A model generated the notes under the pieces. The model ran no database searches. It saw only the letters and a program-made list of their open reading frames with translations, and had not been told where the DNA came from. Below are positions 10,311-20,936 of a stretch of DNA of 64,000 nt, piece after piece. How positions within the stretch are numbered: the first letter of the stretch is position 1; each line of letters starts with the position of its first letter. The position numbers and the translations under genes were made by a program. Source of the DNA: Acheta domesticus (Eukaryota > Arthropoda > Insecta > Orthoptera > Gryllidae). The stretch lies in contig JAHLJT010000631.1 of NCBI GenBank assembly GCA_031308135.1, positions 154,769,276 to 154,833,275 on the forward strand, given 5' to 3'.

Positions 10311-11743
10311 GTCCCCTTTTTGACGATCACTAGAGGCGATACTGCTGCTGTTGGCTTTGTGACCGGTTTGATGACGTCCATTTTTACCATTTTGTCGAGC
10401 TTCTGTTTCACTGCTTCTTTTATGGCTAATGGAATCGTTCTAGCTGGACAGATCTCGAAGCTTGGATTTTCAACAAGGTCGATGAATTCGTAGCCTTTAA
10501 AACACCCCAAACCGTTGAAAATCTGCTTCTCGTCAAATTTTGGATTAATCTTGACGCTCTGCACCATAACTAACAGCTTTTCTTCTTCACAAGTCTTCTT
10601 TCCTATTATTGGTTGAACTTTTTCCTTCACAATCAAGAATTTTAGCTCAGTTTTTCTATTCTTGATCTTACATTTCAGTTTCAGTTCACCTATAACACTT
10701 AGCTTGTGATCACTGAATGTTACTAGCTTTTTCACTTCGGATTGTTTTATTTCACCAATAACACCAAGTTTTTCAATTATGTGCAACGGAAGAACATTGC
10801 ATTGAGCGCCGCTGTCTAACTTAGCATGAAACGCTTTGTTTCTCATCTTTATTAATTCCATCCAATCTTCTTCTTTTGATGGTACTGTGATGCTACCAAT
10901 GTACATCGTGTCACTACTGTTTGACGATTGAGAGCTTGCTTCGTCGTCTTTCAAGTTGTGTACCACATGAATCTTCTTTTTGGACCTGCAACAAACTTCA
11001 AAATGTCCCAACTTTCCACATGTGTTGCATTTCTTCTTGTATGCTGGACAAGATCGCTTTCCGTGTTTCGTACCACACCGTTTGCAATCGAAATGGTCAC
11101 TATTTTTCTTTGTTTGTATCTTTTTCTTCACTACGGCAACTGACAACTGCGATTCGTTGTTTTTGCTCATGTCACTGGCTTGTTTGCGTGCCAACTCACT
11201 TGCTTGACACATTTGTATCGTTCTATCATAGGTTAGGTCTGTAGTACCTAGCAATCTTTCACGTAATCTGTCATCTTTTATGCTACTGACAATTTTGTCT
11301 TTTAACATTCGTTTTTCTAGTTCACCAAAATTGCATTTTCTTGCTTGTGTTGTTATTCGAATCAGAAACTGTTCAAAATTTTCGTCTGCTTCTTGCACTA
11401 TTTTATGAAAAACGTATGCTTCATATGTTTCATTTACTTTTGGCACAAAGTAATTGTTTAATTTTTCCATAATTACCTGCATGTTTGTTTGTTGATCTTC
11501 TGTGAGATTAAACGATTCAAATATTTCTTCAGCTTCATAACCTATTGTGGTCATAAATGTGGCGACTTGGACTTCGGGCGGTTCTTTATCCAACTGTATT
11601 GCTTTTGAGTACCAGTTGTACGACACTTTCCAAGGTTTCCATTCCTGTGCCATGTTTTTACCAAATACCAGGGGTTTCGGTTGCCGAATGTTTATGCGAT
11701 GAGCTAACCTCTGACCTTGCACGTTTTCTTCAATGTTCGCCAT
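10277..11743 (-). pseudogene. gag: gag-protease frame of gypsy element
   Basis: An open frame of 532 codons begins upstream inside the LTR. I place the start at the ATG at 11743 (MANIEENVQ), about 60 bp past the LTR, because upstream residues translate LTR sequence. The first 250 residues are capsid-like. Two CCHC-type knuckles follow (CKRCGTKHGKRSC and CNTCGKLGHFEVCC, roughly residues 230-265 from that ATG). A retroviral-type aspartic protease motif LDSGAQCNVLP comes next. It ends at a frameshift as the RT domain starts (VKKGTKFACV). Gag packages the RNA; protease cleaves the polyprotein. Confidence 0.85.
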
Positions 11744-11786
11744 TTTCTTGTTTTGCCGATTGTTCCTACGGTCAATCAACAAAATC

Positions 11787-11804
11787 CAATAACCCCTGAC
11801 ACCA
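11787..11804 (-). other. Primer-binding site of gypsy element
   Basis: On the minus strand the sequence right after the 5' LTR is tggtgtcaggggttattg. The TGG start matches the CCA end of a tRNA primer. I cannot say which tRNA. Confidence 0.65.
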
Positions 11805-11985
11805 TGTAACGTATTGCATGCAGGGTTTGGGTGAACACTTAATAACAACACTTTATATAAGTCACAAATGCACACGTAACTGTGTGTTTATTCATGCTTA
11901 CAATACAATACTGACTGACTGACTGGTCATGCCTCATGTTACAAAGATGTGATACTCGATACATCGATACACGGTTATCGTTACA
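11805..11985 (-). repeat. 5' LTR of Ty3/gypsy element
   Basis: A 181-bp repeat with the same tgtaacg...cgttaca ends as 7406-7584. It carries the promoter for the minus-strand transcript. About 4 percent divergence between the two LTRs, counted by eye, means the insertion is not very recent. Confidence 0.92.
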
Positions 11986-12493
11986 ATAAGATGCAAGAAA
12001 GAGAACTAACAGGATGTGAAAACAGTAGAACAGAAGAAAACAGTAGAACGGACATCGCATTCATTGTTTGTATAGATCGTGAAAAACATTATTACTGAAC
12101 TCTATAGATGCATTTTCAAATTAACATTCACCAGATATTAAAGTTTACGCACTTATTTTTCATTTGATGAAAGAAAAAAAAATGCTTTAATGCATTGATG
12201 GATTTTATAAATTTGTTAATAATTTTAAATAACTAAGGACTCTATAAATAAGATTAAGTTGTAAGTCACATAAATACCGAATTATATTTGTTTATAATGT
12301 TAGAAGGCATTTAGCCAACGAAATTTTCCCTGGGGTCTGTTTACTCCTGAGCGACCAGTTACGTTCGTATGCAAGATGTTCGGGTAATATTCACACTTTG
12401 TGAAAATTCATATCGTCTTTAACTGTTTTACGTTTTTTATACCTTGGACTTCAAAAGTGCTTCCCCTACTAAAATTATCACCGCACGCCACAT

Positions 12494-13350
12494 TATACTC
12501 CATAACGAGTAACAGTATACTCCATTGTTGCAAGAAAAACTGAGTTCTTTCGCAACAACACACAATACAATACACAAAATACACGTGAAAAACCTGGCTT
12601 CAAAGAACGATTACAAGTCGTGTAAGAGTTCCTTGTCAGTACTGATAACCTTCGTCTCGTAAATCACGTTCTGGATCAGGACTATTGGCAAACATGCGTG
12701 TGTGTGTGTGTGTGTGTGTAGTGTGGTCAAGAGGCTCCCCCTTAACCCGTTCTGGAGTCCAGTCTTTAGGACGTGACCACTGGGATTCCCAGACCTTGTA
12801 CTGAAAGAAGAGGAGGTACTAACAGGAGGCGATGGCGAAGCTTTTGGAGGGGGGATACAGAAGCAGTCAATGAGAAGTGAAGAGATGCGATAGCCAGAAT
12901 CACATCACCATCGGCCGAAACATCGCATCATGCCGCGCAAATCACGTGGTGAGAATTCAATGAACCTCGGTTACGAAGTGAAGCCGTCGAAGGGATGGTT
13001 CTCGGCCTATCCACGGTGGTGACAGACACCTACCGGCAAACGCATGCGAGAAAACGAAAGGTACAGACGGAACCGAGAGATATTCTTGAGGGACATATTT
13101 TTAACAAAAGTTTTGAAAAAGCAGAATAACTTGGTGATACGACACATCACTCGCATCCATTGAGCCTACACCACTCGGGGTAAGGATAGGGCAAGGAAGG
13201 TAAAGGAAATATGGCGCTTTGTCCGTGGACCGCGGACCAGCATTCGTCTTGTATTGATTGGAGAAACCACGGAAAATTAACGATCAGAGCAGTCACGCGC
13301 TCGAATTCTCCTCCGGACGGACTGCATTCGAGCTAGTGTCACGAATCCTT
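12494..13350. other. Intronic DNA with a (TG)n microsatellite
   Basis: Contains a (TG)11 run at 12698-12719. The segment 12730-13330 is GC-richer than its neighbours, with no convincing open frame and no recognised terminus. It may be an unrecognised element, given the composition change at about 12650. Confidence 0.4.
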
Positions 13351-13354
13351 CCAC

Positions 13355-13440
13355 ACAGTCGGAACTCGCACCCTAAGACCTACCGGTCAGAGGCATTGCA
13401 ATGACGTCTATCTGATGTCTTGAGCCACCTCAGCCGGTAA
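13355..13440 (-). mobile_element. tRNA-derived SINE-like unit 2
   Basis: On the minus strand ggctgaggtggctcaagac (A-box region) is followed by ggtgcgagttccg (13360-13372). The latter is close to the B-box consensus GGTTCGANTCC. The spacing and the intervening words parallel the unit at 5500-5592. Ends undefined; pol III promoter function is inferred. Confidence 0.5.
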
Positions 13441-14008
13441 TCTAGGAGGATATGAGATTTGGTCAGTTTGGATAACTTTTTTTTTTAGCAAAAGGGCGGC
13501 TTTCGTAACAATTTTCCAAAACCCTACGTAGGGAAACTAGAAAGTTTTAAAAGAATTAGATTCAGCGCAAAAAGCATAGGTCTCCAAGCTACTCTTAAGA
13601 TGAACAAATTTTTGGGTATCAGTGATCTGAGCGAAAGTGCACAGGTCGCGAAATATATGCCAATTCTTATACTTCCCATCAAATTTTGATACTTTAATAC
13701 TGGGCAAAGAATAGTTGTGGCACGACGCTGCAAATACGGGAGCGTTTTCGAAGGGTTCGTATTTTTCTTGTAACTATTTCATCCCTAGATATGCTTTTGG
13801 CACGCCGAGAAATTCGTTTCTATCATACACCTGAAACGGTATTTATTGCTTCAAATTTAATGGCAACTAAGTTCACCCTTCTGTGATTCTGTCACATAAG
13901 CTCTGTCTCAAGTTTGGCTTCGTAACCGGCTTATAGGCTTTCAAATTAATCTTTATTCTTGAAATTTCCGAACCTATGATGAATCAACGTCATTAAGAAA
14001 AGAAAAAA
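13441..14008. other. Intronic DNA without recognised features
   Basis: AT-rich, with no splice-flanked open frame seen. The last 100 bp resemble the sequence preceding the same repeat at 31200-31290 and may be part of it. Confidence 0.35.
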
Positions 14009-15390
14009 ACTAGTGGTGCTACAAAATGGCATAGACTTTCCCGTATTGGTTTTCTATTTCCTTTGGTTTTGGTTAGCTATTCGGACTTGCCACATACTCT
14101 TGCCAGCTGCCATCTATCGCCGCTCGAAATACATTTTCTGTCATTTTCATATATTTTCGGTTTCTTAATAGTAATACGGAAATATTATTTTAAGAATATT
14201 AAAGAACAGTAAAATGTCCTAAATGGTAATTCTCTTTAAAAAATTTGAAAACATTTTTAAGATAATGGCGTTTAAGCGCTACTATTAAAGAGTGCAATTA
14301 GCACTACTGAAAAGTTTGAAGAAAAATTTTTTGCCATTTTTGAGAAAATGGCGTTTGGACGTTCCTGAAAATGCGGAATTTTTTAGCTAAATTCACAGAA
14401 AACGGTTGAGTTTTCGGGAAAATTTACTTGACATTATTTAAAGCATATGTACTTATAATAAATATAATAATGAGAACAATCGCCGCTAATGTAAATATCA
14501 ACGACGTGAGACACAAGTAAAAATGTACATTTTTGTAATTTTTGGAAAATAAAATAAAAGAGCAACATGATGTTTATGTCATCTCATAGAATACTTTTGG
14601 TAGGCACTATCCCTACCAAACGTTTAAAGAAAAAAATTGGGGCCGTGTTTGGAAAAATCTTTTTCGTGATTTGTTTTAAAAAATGCACATATTACACGCA
14701 ATATTGCGTGAAAATTACTAAATGGTTAAAAAAATGTACATGATCTTAAAGAAAGAACTTACTTTGGAAGACAAATTTTATTTGAAGGAAAAATCTGTCT
14801 TTAATTTTGTAGTTTTAGGAAGAGGCCGAAGAGAAATTGAAACTTTTGCAATTTTCGAAAATTCAAAGTTATCCGTGAAATTCGGACCTATGCCACCTTA
14901 AGTGAATTTTATTCTATTCGTACAAGAAATTAAAAAAAAATTGGAGCCGTTTCTGAGAAAATTTTGAGAATGTCCGGGGAGCTTCATGTGTGGTAGCCCC
15001 AAAATTTATAGAATCTTTTTCAAAATCTCGAAGCTTTGACTCGAGCGAGATCGACAGGGGTTTCTTCAATTTGAAAAAACTCCTACGTATGGTTTAGGCG
15101 CTAGTGCTGTTAACAGACGGACAGACAGACGGACGTTTTGCTTTCAATTGTTTTTTCGGTACCAAGAACCCACAAAATAGGAATTCTTGCTACACCACGT
15201 TTTAGGGGATTTTTTCTTAATTTAGCTACCGGATTTATCCAATTTTTCGTTATCGGGGCTCTGCAATGATTTTTTTCTGCCGAAAATCCACCAGTTTTTT
15301 CGCGAAGCATTACATAACTTACCCTATACTACGTATATTACTCCGTATTACGTATGTATACGGGACAGTAAAAATGACGTTCCCGCAGAT
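14009..15390 (+). repeat. AT-rich dispersed repeat C, copy 1
   Basis: Starting at agtggtgctac, about 250 bp match 30990-31190 on the opposite strand with roughly 80 percent identity by eye. A later part, around acggacgttttgcttt (15131) and aataggaattct, matches 31430-31625, also inverted. The order of the two blocks is swapped between copies. Contains a short (GGACAGAC)-type simple repeat at 15115-15135. No coding potential. Confidence 0.55.
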
Positions 15391-15781
15391 CTTGATTCCC
15401 TAAATTCATATTGCGAGTCTTAAATGCTGGGCTTTTTTCCTGAGTAAAGTCTCCATTTGGACGATAAGTCTCTCTAATATTGTTGAAAAACTGAGAAAAG
15501 GGAAAATAGCCGATAATTCTAAATTAAATTCTGTTGCATTTTTGTGGCTTAATTTTTTTCTTTTTTTAAGTCCCCCAGGTCATTTTCCCAACCATCAGCA
15601 CTCTTGTTCTATCATTTCATTTTGCTTGATTAGGTTGCAGCTACCGATATTTGTAGATTTACCACTACGTTTTTAAAATCGTTGGTTGCAATGTAATATT
15701 CTAACCGAAACTGTTTAACTTTTATCTATGTTTTGAAAACTGGCTACCTTTCGAATTTTTTAGAGTCATCAAAACTTGCAG

Positions 15782-15930
15782 TTTTGAAGAATTGGGAATA
15801 TCCTTGCAATTGCCTGAATCTCTTGGTGAAGAGAATTTTGTAGTTCGAGCTTTGCAATTGAGATACGATCATTTTTCAGATATATGCCCAACATGGGACC
15901 CCAAACCATTACTATCGGAACATAAAAAAG
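15782..15930 (+). CDS. Internal exon B of the host gene
   Basis: The acceptor cttgcag ends at 15781. The first base completes the serine codon left open by exon A, giving the join VENTS-S-FEELGISLQLPE. The exon encodes about 50 residues including RALQLRYDHFSDICPTWDP. It ends after one base of a codon at aaaaag|gtgaat. The sequence appears to be under coding constraint and is unlike any mobile element in the window. I do not recognise the family. Confidence 0.75.
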
Positions 15931-16002
15931 GTGAATTACAATTGAGAGTATTAAAAATATGCCTAGTATTTACTTGCATTTTTGATTTTGATTTTCTTTC
16001 AG
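15931..16002 (+). other. 72-bp intron
   Basis: Starts gtgaat and ends in a pyrimidine-rich tttctttcag. Its length is a multiple of three and it has no in-frame stop, so a naive open frame reads through it. Removing it joins HKK-D-ILQLSEDDW and deletes the odd hydrophobic stretch VFTCIFDFDFL. Confidence 0.75.
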
Positions 16003-16341
16003 ATATTCTTCAGCTTTCTGAAGATGACTGGAAAGTTCTGTGTTCTTTACAAAATGATGTTTTTGATGTTGAAATGAAAAAACTGATGCAACAGCGACGT
16101 GCTATGATTGCACAAGCTACAGCTCTTGCGACTGCAGCAGGTGGTATTGCAGACAAAAGAAGTGGTTCAAAAGCTTCAAAACGTCCTGCTGCTCCAGATC
16201 TACCAAAACCTCTCAAGGGTTCCGGATCAAAGAAAGTTATTGACCCAGCACAATGTGAACAAGACTATGAGATACTTATGAATGAGTTACAAAATCTTTC
16301 ATCTCCAAAAACCACATCACAATTATTTGCAGAGAGGGAAG
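16003..16341 (+). CDS. Internal exon C of the host gene
   Basis: Follows the 72-bp intron in phase and ends at the strong donor gaag|gtaagc (16342). It encodes about 113 residues: an acidic start (LQLSEDDWKVL), a likely helical stretch (VEMKKLMQQRRAMIAQATAL), a low-complexity linker rich in Ala, Ser, Lys and Pro, and a terminal part ending QLFAEREG. It ends after the first base of a codon, so a further exon is required; I see none before 64000. Function unknown. Retention past the donor would reach a stop after about ten more codons. Confidence 0.75.
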
Positions 16342-16598
16342 GTAAGCTTGTAAACATGTATCAAAGTTAGTATCGTAAGAGTGTGCATAAAGTGACGTAC
16401 CCCTTGAACATATTGCGAGAGCCACGTTGTCCTATGCAATAAAATATTTTATTTCCGTAAATATGATCAATTCCTGTTTTCACATGTTTTAACTTTATAA
16501 CATTGGGAAAGAGTCTCTCTTAACCATCTGGCAACCATGAAAATGGTTCAACATATAATCAAATGTAATTACAAGGTAGCCAGGTTCTGGAAAACTTG

Positions 16599-16606
16599 AA
16601 AATAAA

Positions 16607-16686
<80 letters not shown>
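16599..16686 (+). repeat. (AATA)n/(AAT)n microsatellite, tail of a minus-strand LINE
   Basis: About 88 bp of aaat then aat units. On the minus strand it follows an AATAAA signal (catatcaataaagg), so it is the 3' simple-repeat tail of the LINE at 16599-20690. Confidence 0.8.
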
Positions 16687-16687
<1 letters not shown>

Positions 16688-17456
16688 CCTTTATTGATAT
16701 GGCGAGGCTCGGGCCATCAGGCCCGCTCTTCCGCCTAACCACATATCACATGTTAACAATTTAGTTCATACAATGCAATTTACAAAAGTACAAGTATGAT
16801 AGTTTATATTAGGTAAGTTATAATAGGTAAGTAGTTAGTTAAGTAGAAGTATCATTTGAAGCAACTTATAAACAATATCAAAGGTTAAACAGATACAAAA
16901 AATGTTACAGAATGAAATTTGAAAAAGAGAAAAGAATTTGAAATAAGAGGCGGAAATCGACAACAAAATTTAAATTGCATAACGTTATGCGCTCCACTTG
17001 TCTGCGCGCTACGCGGCAGCCTGGTATTCACCCCGAGCGACTGTAATCTATTAATACAGAAACATACCATTTTACCCGCCGCTCGACCCTGGAGGAAAAC
17101 CCGCTAGTCGGGGAAAACCCACCAGGCAGGCTGCGTCCTAATACAAAGTTAAGCTAAGCTAAACTGAAGTGAGAGGTCCTTGGAATGTTTTCCTCAGCTG
17201 CTGTCCATGCTGCACGGGGTCGTCTTCTTGCGTGTGCTTAACTCCGCCTCTGCTCCTAAGAATGAAATACAGTTCCGGCAGTATCAAACAATTCGCACGA
17301 AAGTAAAATTTCAACAAAAATACATTAATCTCATTCCTAAAAATATATGAATCATTTCCAGATACTTCTGAGGAAGAGGTAGAACTGTCATGAGTTTCAT
17401 TTGATAACCGACAATTAATAGTTATTTAAATTGTAAACTGAACTGATGTAAACCGA

Positions 17457-19327
17457 CTACCTTGTAAGAAAACGATTCAGGTGTTTTTTAAACGATGTTA
17501 ATGAGGTGCAGTTTTTAATATTGGAAGGCAATTTATTCCACTCTCGGGCTACAGTAATTGCAAATGATTTATTGTAGTAGTTAGTTTTACTTTTCGGAAT
17601 GCAGAGTAACTGGGATTTCTGAAATCTGGAGGATTTAAGATGTACAAAATACTTTGTTAAATATGACGGGGAACCTATTTTTAACATCTTAAATAAAAGA
17701 CAGAGGCTGTGGTACAAACGCCTATTCTTTAGTGTTAAAATTTTGTGATCTTTATAAACACCAGAGATGTGATCGTATTTTCTTATATTATAAATGAAAC
17801 GAATACATGCATTTTGAGCTCTTTGCAGGGTTAGAGCATGTGAATCTTTCAAATTGTTATACACAATGTCACCGTAGTCGAAATGACGACACAAGAGGGT
17901 TTTTACTAACATTTCCTTCGTATTAGTCGGGAGACATTTGTCAATACATCTAAGGGATTGCAAAGATGCATAAACTTTGCGACATACTTTTCGGATCTGA
18001 TATTCCCAGCTTAGATGATCATCAAATATCAAACCCAAGTTTTTCACTTGTGAATGACGAGGCACTGCGACATTGTCTATAAGCACATCAGGAACAGATG
18101 AACATTCAAGTTTCTTATGCATTTGAGAAGAGCCAATTATGATCGTTTGTGATTTTGTAGGATTTAAATTGAATCCGTTTCTAATTGACCATTTGACTAC
18201 AGATGAGAGTTCATTATTTAATTTATTTATTAGTATTGCTACCTGTGATGGTTTCCCGGAGATGTAAATTTGCAGATCATCCGCATACATATGATGACTA
18301 CATTCTTTAAGTTCGCTAGATAGGTCATTTACGTATATTAAGAAGAACAGTGGTCCTAACACGGATCCCTGAGGTACTCCCTGGTGGACAGGTTTTGGAT
18401 TAGAGCAGAGATCGTCAACTACTACGATTTGTTGCCTATTGTGGAGATAGCTTGCAATCCAAGAGATGGTGGAATCAGAGAAACTTAGATGTTTGCATTT
18501 CGCTATTAGGATGTCATAATCAACAGAGTCAAATGGTTTACTAAAATCTAAAAGAGTTAATACAGTTATGTGTCCATCATCTAAGGCTTTTCTTATGTCT
18601 TCAGTTACTTTTAATAACGCTGTTTGTGTGCTTCTACCTTCTCTAAAGCCAGATTGAAGGTTATTAAGCAGATCTGAATCAGTTAAGTATTTTACAATCT
18701 GTTTTCGAACTATTTTTTCCAGAACTTTTGACAATGTCGGCAATATACTAATCGGACGATAATTGCAAGACGCTGACGTCTGTTCAGATTTTGGCAAGGG
18801 TCGAACATGTGCAAGCTTCCACGCTTGTGGGAAGGTTCCCGTAGTTAAAGAGAAATTAATTAAATGCGTGAGTGCCGGAAGGGCAAATGGTAAAATAAAT
18901 TTCAATTGTTTGGCTGTGATGCCATCGGAGCCATTAGCATTCGATTTTAACGAAAGAACAATCTTGCCAACTTCGTGATGATCTACGTTACGGAAATAAA
19001 ATTTATCCCTGACAGCAGGTGCATTGGTTGCGAGAGTCTGTAATGTATTCCGTTTGACATAAGATGGCATTGGTTTTGAAGCATTTACAAAGTAGTCATT
19101 AATGTCATCCAAGGGCATGTCAACAGGTAATGAAGAAGAATTTCCTTTCGAGATCCCCAGGTCTCTCAGTGTGTTCCAAACGTCTTTCGTGTTCGTTTTT
19201 ACTTTAAAGATGTCATGATAATATCGAATTTTCGCATTCCGAATTTTTTGTTTTACGGAATTTCGTAACTTCTTGTATGCTCTTTCATTTTCAGAGGTTT
19301 TATTAGATTTGAAGTGACGGTAAGCTA
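17457..19327 (-). pseudogene. Reverse transcriptase part of CR1/Jockey-like ORF2
   Basis: An uninterrupted 636-codon frame; only the last ten codons at its 5' end derive from the MITE. RT blocks in order: KLAHVRPLPKS and NYRPISILPTLSK, FREGRSTQTAL, LLDFSKPFDSVDYD (proline where alanine is usual), GVPQGSVLGPLFF, the catalytic YADD in HHMYADDLQIY, and NLGLIFDDHLSW in the thumb region. RT copies the element's RNA at a nicked target. No stops or frameshifts inside, so apart from the MITE this part is well preserved. Confidence 0.85.
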
Positions 19328-19580
19328 TACTGCGATTTTTGTAGGAAGAGCTCTCAAGATAACTCAAATCCCATCTTCGCGATGGAATATGTCACGGCAT
19401 TTCGTATCATTCACAGTCGTTCCGCTAGATTTCGCACAATCGCGACCGTATGAAGCAGTGCTTGCGATCATGCGACTTCTACCGGCAAGACCGAGAAAAG
19501 ACGCGAAATGCCGTGACATATTCCATCGCGAAGATGGGATTTGAGTTATCTTGAGAGCTCTTCCTAGAAAAATCGCAGTA
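19328..19580. mobile_element. Hairpin MITE, copy 3, inside the CR1-like LINE
   Basis: The 253-bp insertion has inverted arms of about 78 bp, nearly identical, starting tactgcgattttt. It is flanked by TA on both sides (19326-27 and 19581-82). Removing it and one TA restores the LINE frame across QERDL / AYRHFK. Shares core words with the MITEs at 2102 and 5803. Two opposite open frames across it encode the same peptide because of the palindrome. Confidence 0.88.
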
Positions 19581-19582
19581 TA

Positions 19583-20681
19583 AGTCACGTTCCTGCATGA
19601 ATTGCTTTAATTCTCTTGTAAGCCACGGGGCCGCGGGACGTGTCACACGTCGCGTTTTCCACGGTGCATGTTTATCGAAAAGATCTGATGTAATTTTATT
19701 GAAGGCTTCTACTTTACTATTAAGGGATATTTGATTGTAAATGTCATACCAAGGAGCTTTGGCACTGTCATCGCACATAGCCTCACAATTTATATTTTTG
19801 TAATCACGGTAGCGGATCATTTTATGTTTATATTTCAGGCATTTAATAGAGTACATCATAAATAGCAAATCATACTTTGATACTCCGGAAACAGAAAACT
19901 GACCATATAGTAACACTTTCGAGGTGTCTGAAACGATCGCGTGATCTATCCACGTTTCAGTTCCTAACGATAGGTGGGTAGGGCCAAATTCTAATATTTG
20001 TAAATTGTATGAATTGATAGTGTCAATAAACTTTTCGGCCGAATTCGTAAGCGGTGCCATCAGATCGCAATTTAAATCATCCATGATTATGATATCTTGA
20101 TATTTATTTACGAATTGCGAAAGGGGAACTTCTAACTCGGATAAAACGCCCGTTTTCGGGGGCCAGTAAACAACTGCAACAAGAATACGTTTCATTTCAA
20201 TTTGAATTTCCGCAAACATATATTCCATGCCAGGTAATGAGGTTGTAGAGTGAGCGACTACTTTAACCTTTATGTCATCACGAACAAACAATGCAACCCC
20301 TCCACCCGCCTTTTCTTTTGAATTGCTTTTAATTATCGACCTGTCATTGCGAAAGAGTTTATAATTAGATACCGATACGAGTCCTGAATTTATTGTAGAT
20401 TTCAACCACGTTTCGCTAATTAAAAACAGGTCTGGTTTCGTTTCAGTTATAATATTTGAAATTTCAGAGTAATGCTGCTTAAGTGATTGTGCGTTTACGT
20501 GGAAAACAGACAAACCACGAGGAAACTGGGACAAAGAGACCTGTAAATCTTGGAGGGTTGCCGGGCTACTTCGAGCGGGTTTGGGGCTTTCCAAGGGGCC
20601 GGGTGGAGCACTAGACGCAGGTATAGAATTCCTGGAACGCGTGTACTGAGAAAAAGTCGGTGTCAAACTTCCTTGCCACAT
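19583..20681 (-). pseudogene. Endonuclease part of CR1/Jockey-like ORF2
   Basis: About 366 codons. The apurinic-type endonuclease begins near residue 50 (VFHVNAQSLKQHYSEI). It shows ETWL with the metal-binding glutamate, the GGGVALFVRD segment, the MDDLNCDL block (D-N pair) and a WIDHAI block with the last catalytic D-H. The endonuclease nicks target DNA for target-primed reverse transcription. The frame runs into the MITE at 19580 and resumes at 19327. The first 45 residues are rich in Ser and Pro and may be a linker or UTR. Confidence 0.82.
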
Positions 20682-20690
20682 TTAAGGAGA

Positions 20691-20936
20691 TAAATGCGGG
20701 GGGAAAATTAAAGTGGCAATGAGCAGGAAGGAATCGGAAACTAAATAAGTTGCTTATGATCACAAGTGGGACACTAACTACTTAGAATTAGTTTAAGTAA
20801 TGTTAAATTTCTTATAACTAGTTGTTATTTTATGGAAAAGTCATTGAATTCCATTGGTATGGAAACGTCAGGGAACTAGTGGTGTTGAAACTGCACATTC
20901 TTTCTCGCCGTTAGTAATGGTTATTATGCCAAATTT
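20691..20936. other. Short unassigned segment between two LINEs
   Basis: AT-rich, no coding potential. Could be the 5' remnant of the minus-strand LINE or host intron. Confidence 0.3.

Larger units (their letters stand above)
7406..11985 (-). mobile_element. Ty3/gypsy LTR retrotransposon (Mag-like), full-length but degraded
   Basis: A 4.58-kb element with two LTRs, a 5-bp target duplication, a primer-binding site next to the 5' LTR and a purine tract next to the 3' LTR. On the minus strand it encodes gag with zinc knuckles, then protease, reverse transcriptase, RNase H and integrase. This order defines Ty3/gypsy elements. The RT-RNase H wording (VNYLGKF, LSVDASS, QPVAYAPKSL) resembles the Mag/K02A2.6-type lineage, and no envelope gene is present. 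Several frameshifts and stops break pol, so it is not autonomous. It sits inside the GTGGCGTGC element. Confidence 0.9.
6542..12493. mobile_element. GTGGCGTGC-ended DNA element, copy 1, split by the gypsy element
   Basis: The left end reads cagtggcgtgcattccatgg and the inverted word gcacgccac appears at 12483-12491, which would close the element. If the gypsy insertion (7406-11985) and its 5-bp duplication are removed, about 1.37 kb remains. A second copy starts at 29610 with the same left end and runs parallel for about 1 kb. It reads straight through the point where the gypsy element sits here (acaag-atgcaag, near 30444). No transposase is visible. The superfamily is uncertain: the CAG start would suit hAT, but I could not establish a matching 8-bp duplication. 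Confidence 0.6.
1530..15781 (+). other. 14.25-kb TE-filled intron of the host gene
   Basis: The interval runs from the gtgagt donor at 1530 to the cttgcag acceptor ending at 15781. It joins exon A to exon B in compatible phase. Most of its length is mobile DNA: a hAT element, two hairpin MITEs, a split DNA element, a gypsy element, SINE-like units and a dispersed repeat. The assignment is inferred from splice signals and phase, not from a transcript. Confidence 0.65.
16599..20690 (-). mobile_element. CR1/Jockey-group LINE, 5'-truncated, split by a MITE
   Basis: On the minus strand an endonuclease domain and a reverse transcriptase domain lie in one former frame. A long 3' UTR, an AATAAA signal and a (TTA)n tail follow. 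There is no RNase H. The wording GVPQGSVLGPLFF and YADDLQIY and the short-repeat tail fit the CR1/L2/Jockey group; I cannot narrow the clade. ORF1 is missing, and the sequence leaves the LINE before another element begins at 20937. I did not find a target duplication. Confidence 0.8.

Noticed and set aside
12698..12719. (TG)n run as a regulatory Z-DNA element
   Set aside because: Ordinary dinucleotide microsatellite; no supporting context.
19314..19588. Opposing frames with identical peptides in the CR1-like LINE
   Set aside because: Same cause: symmetric arms of the MITE at 19328-19580.
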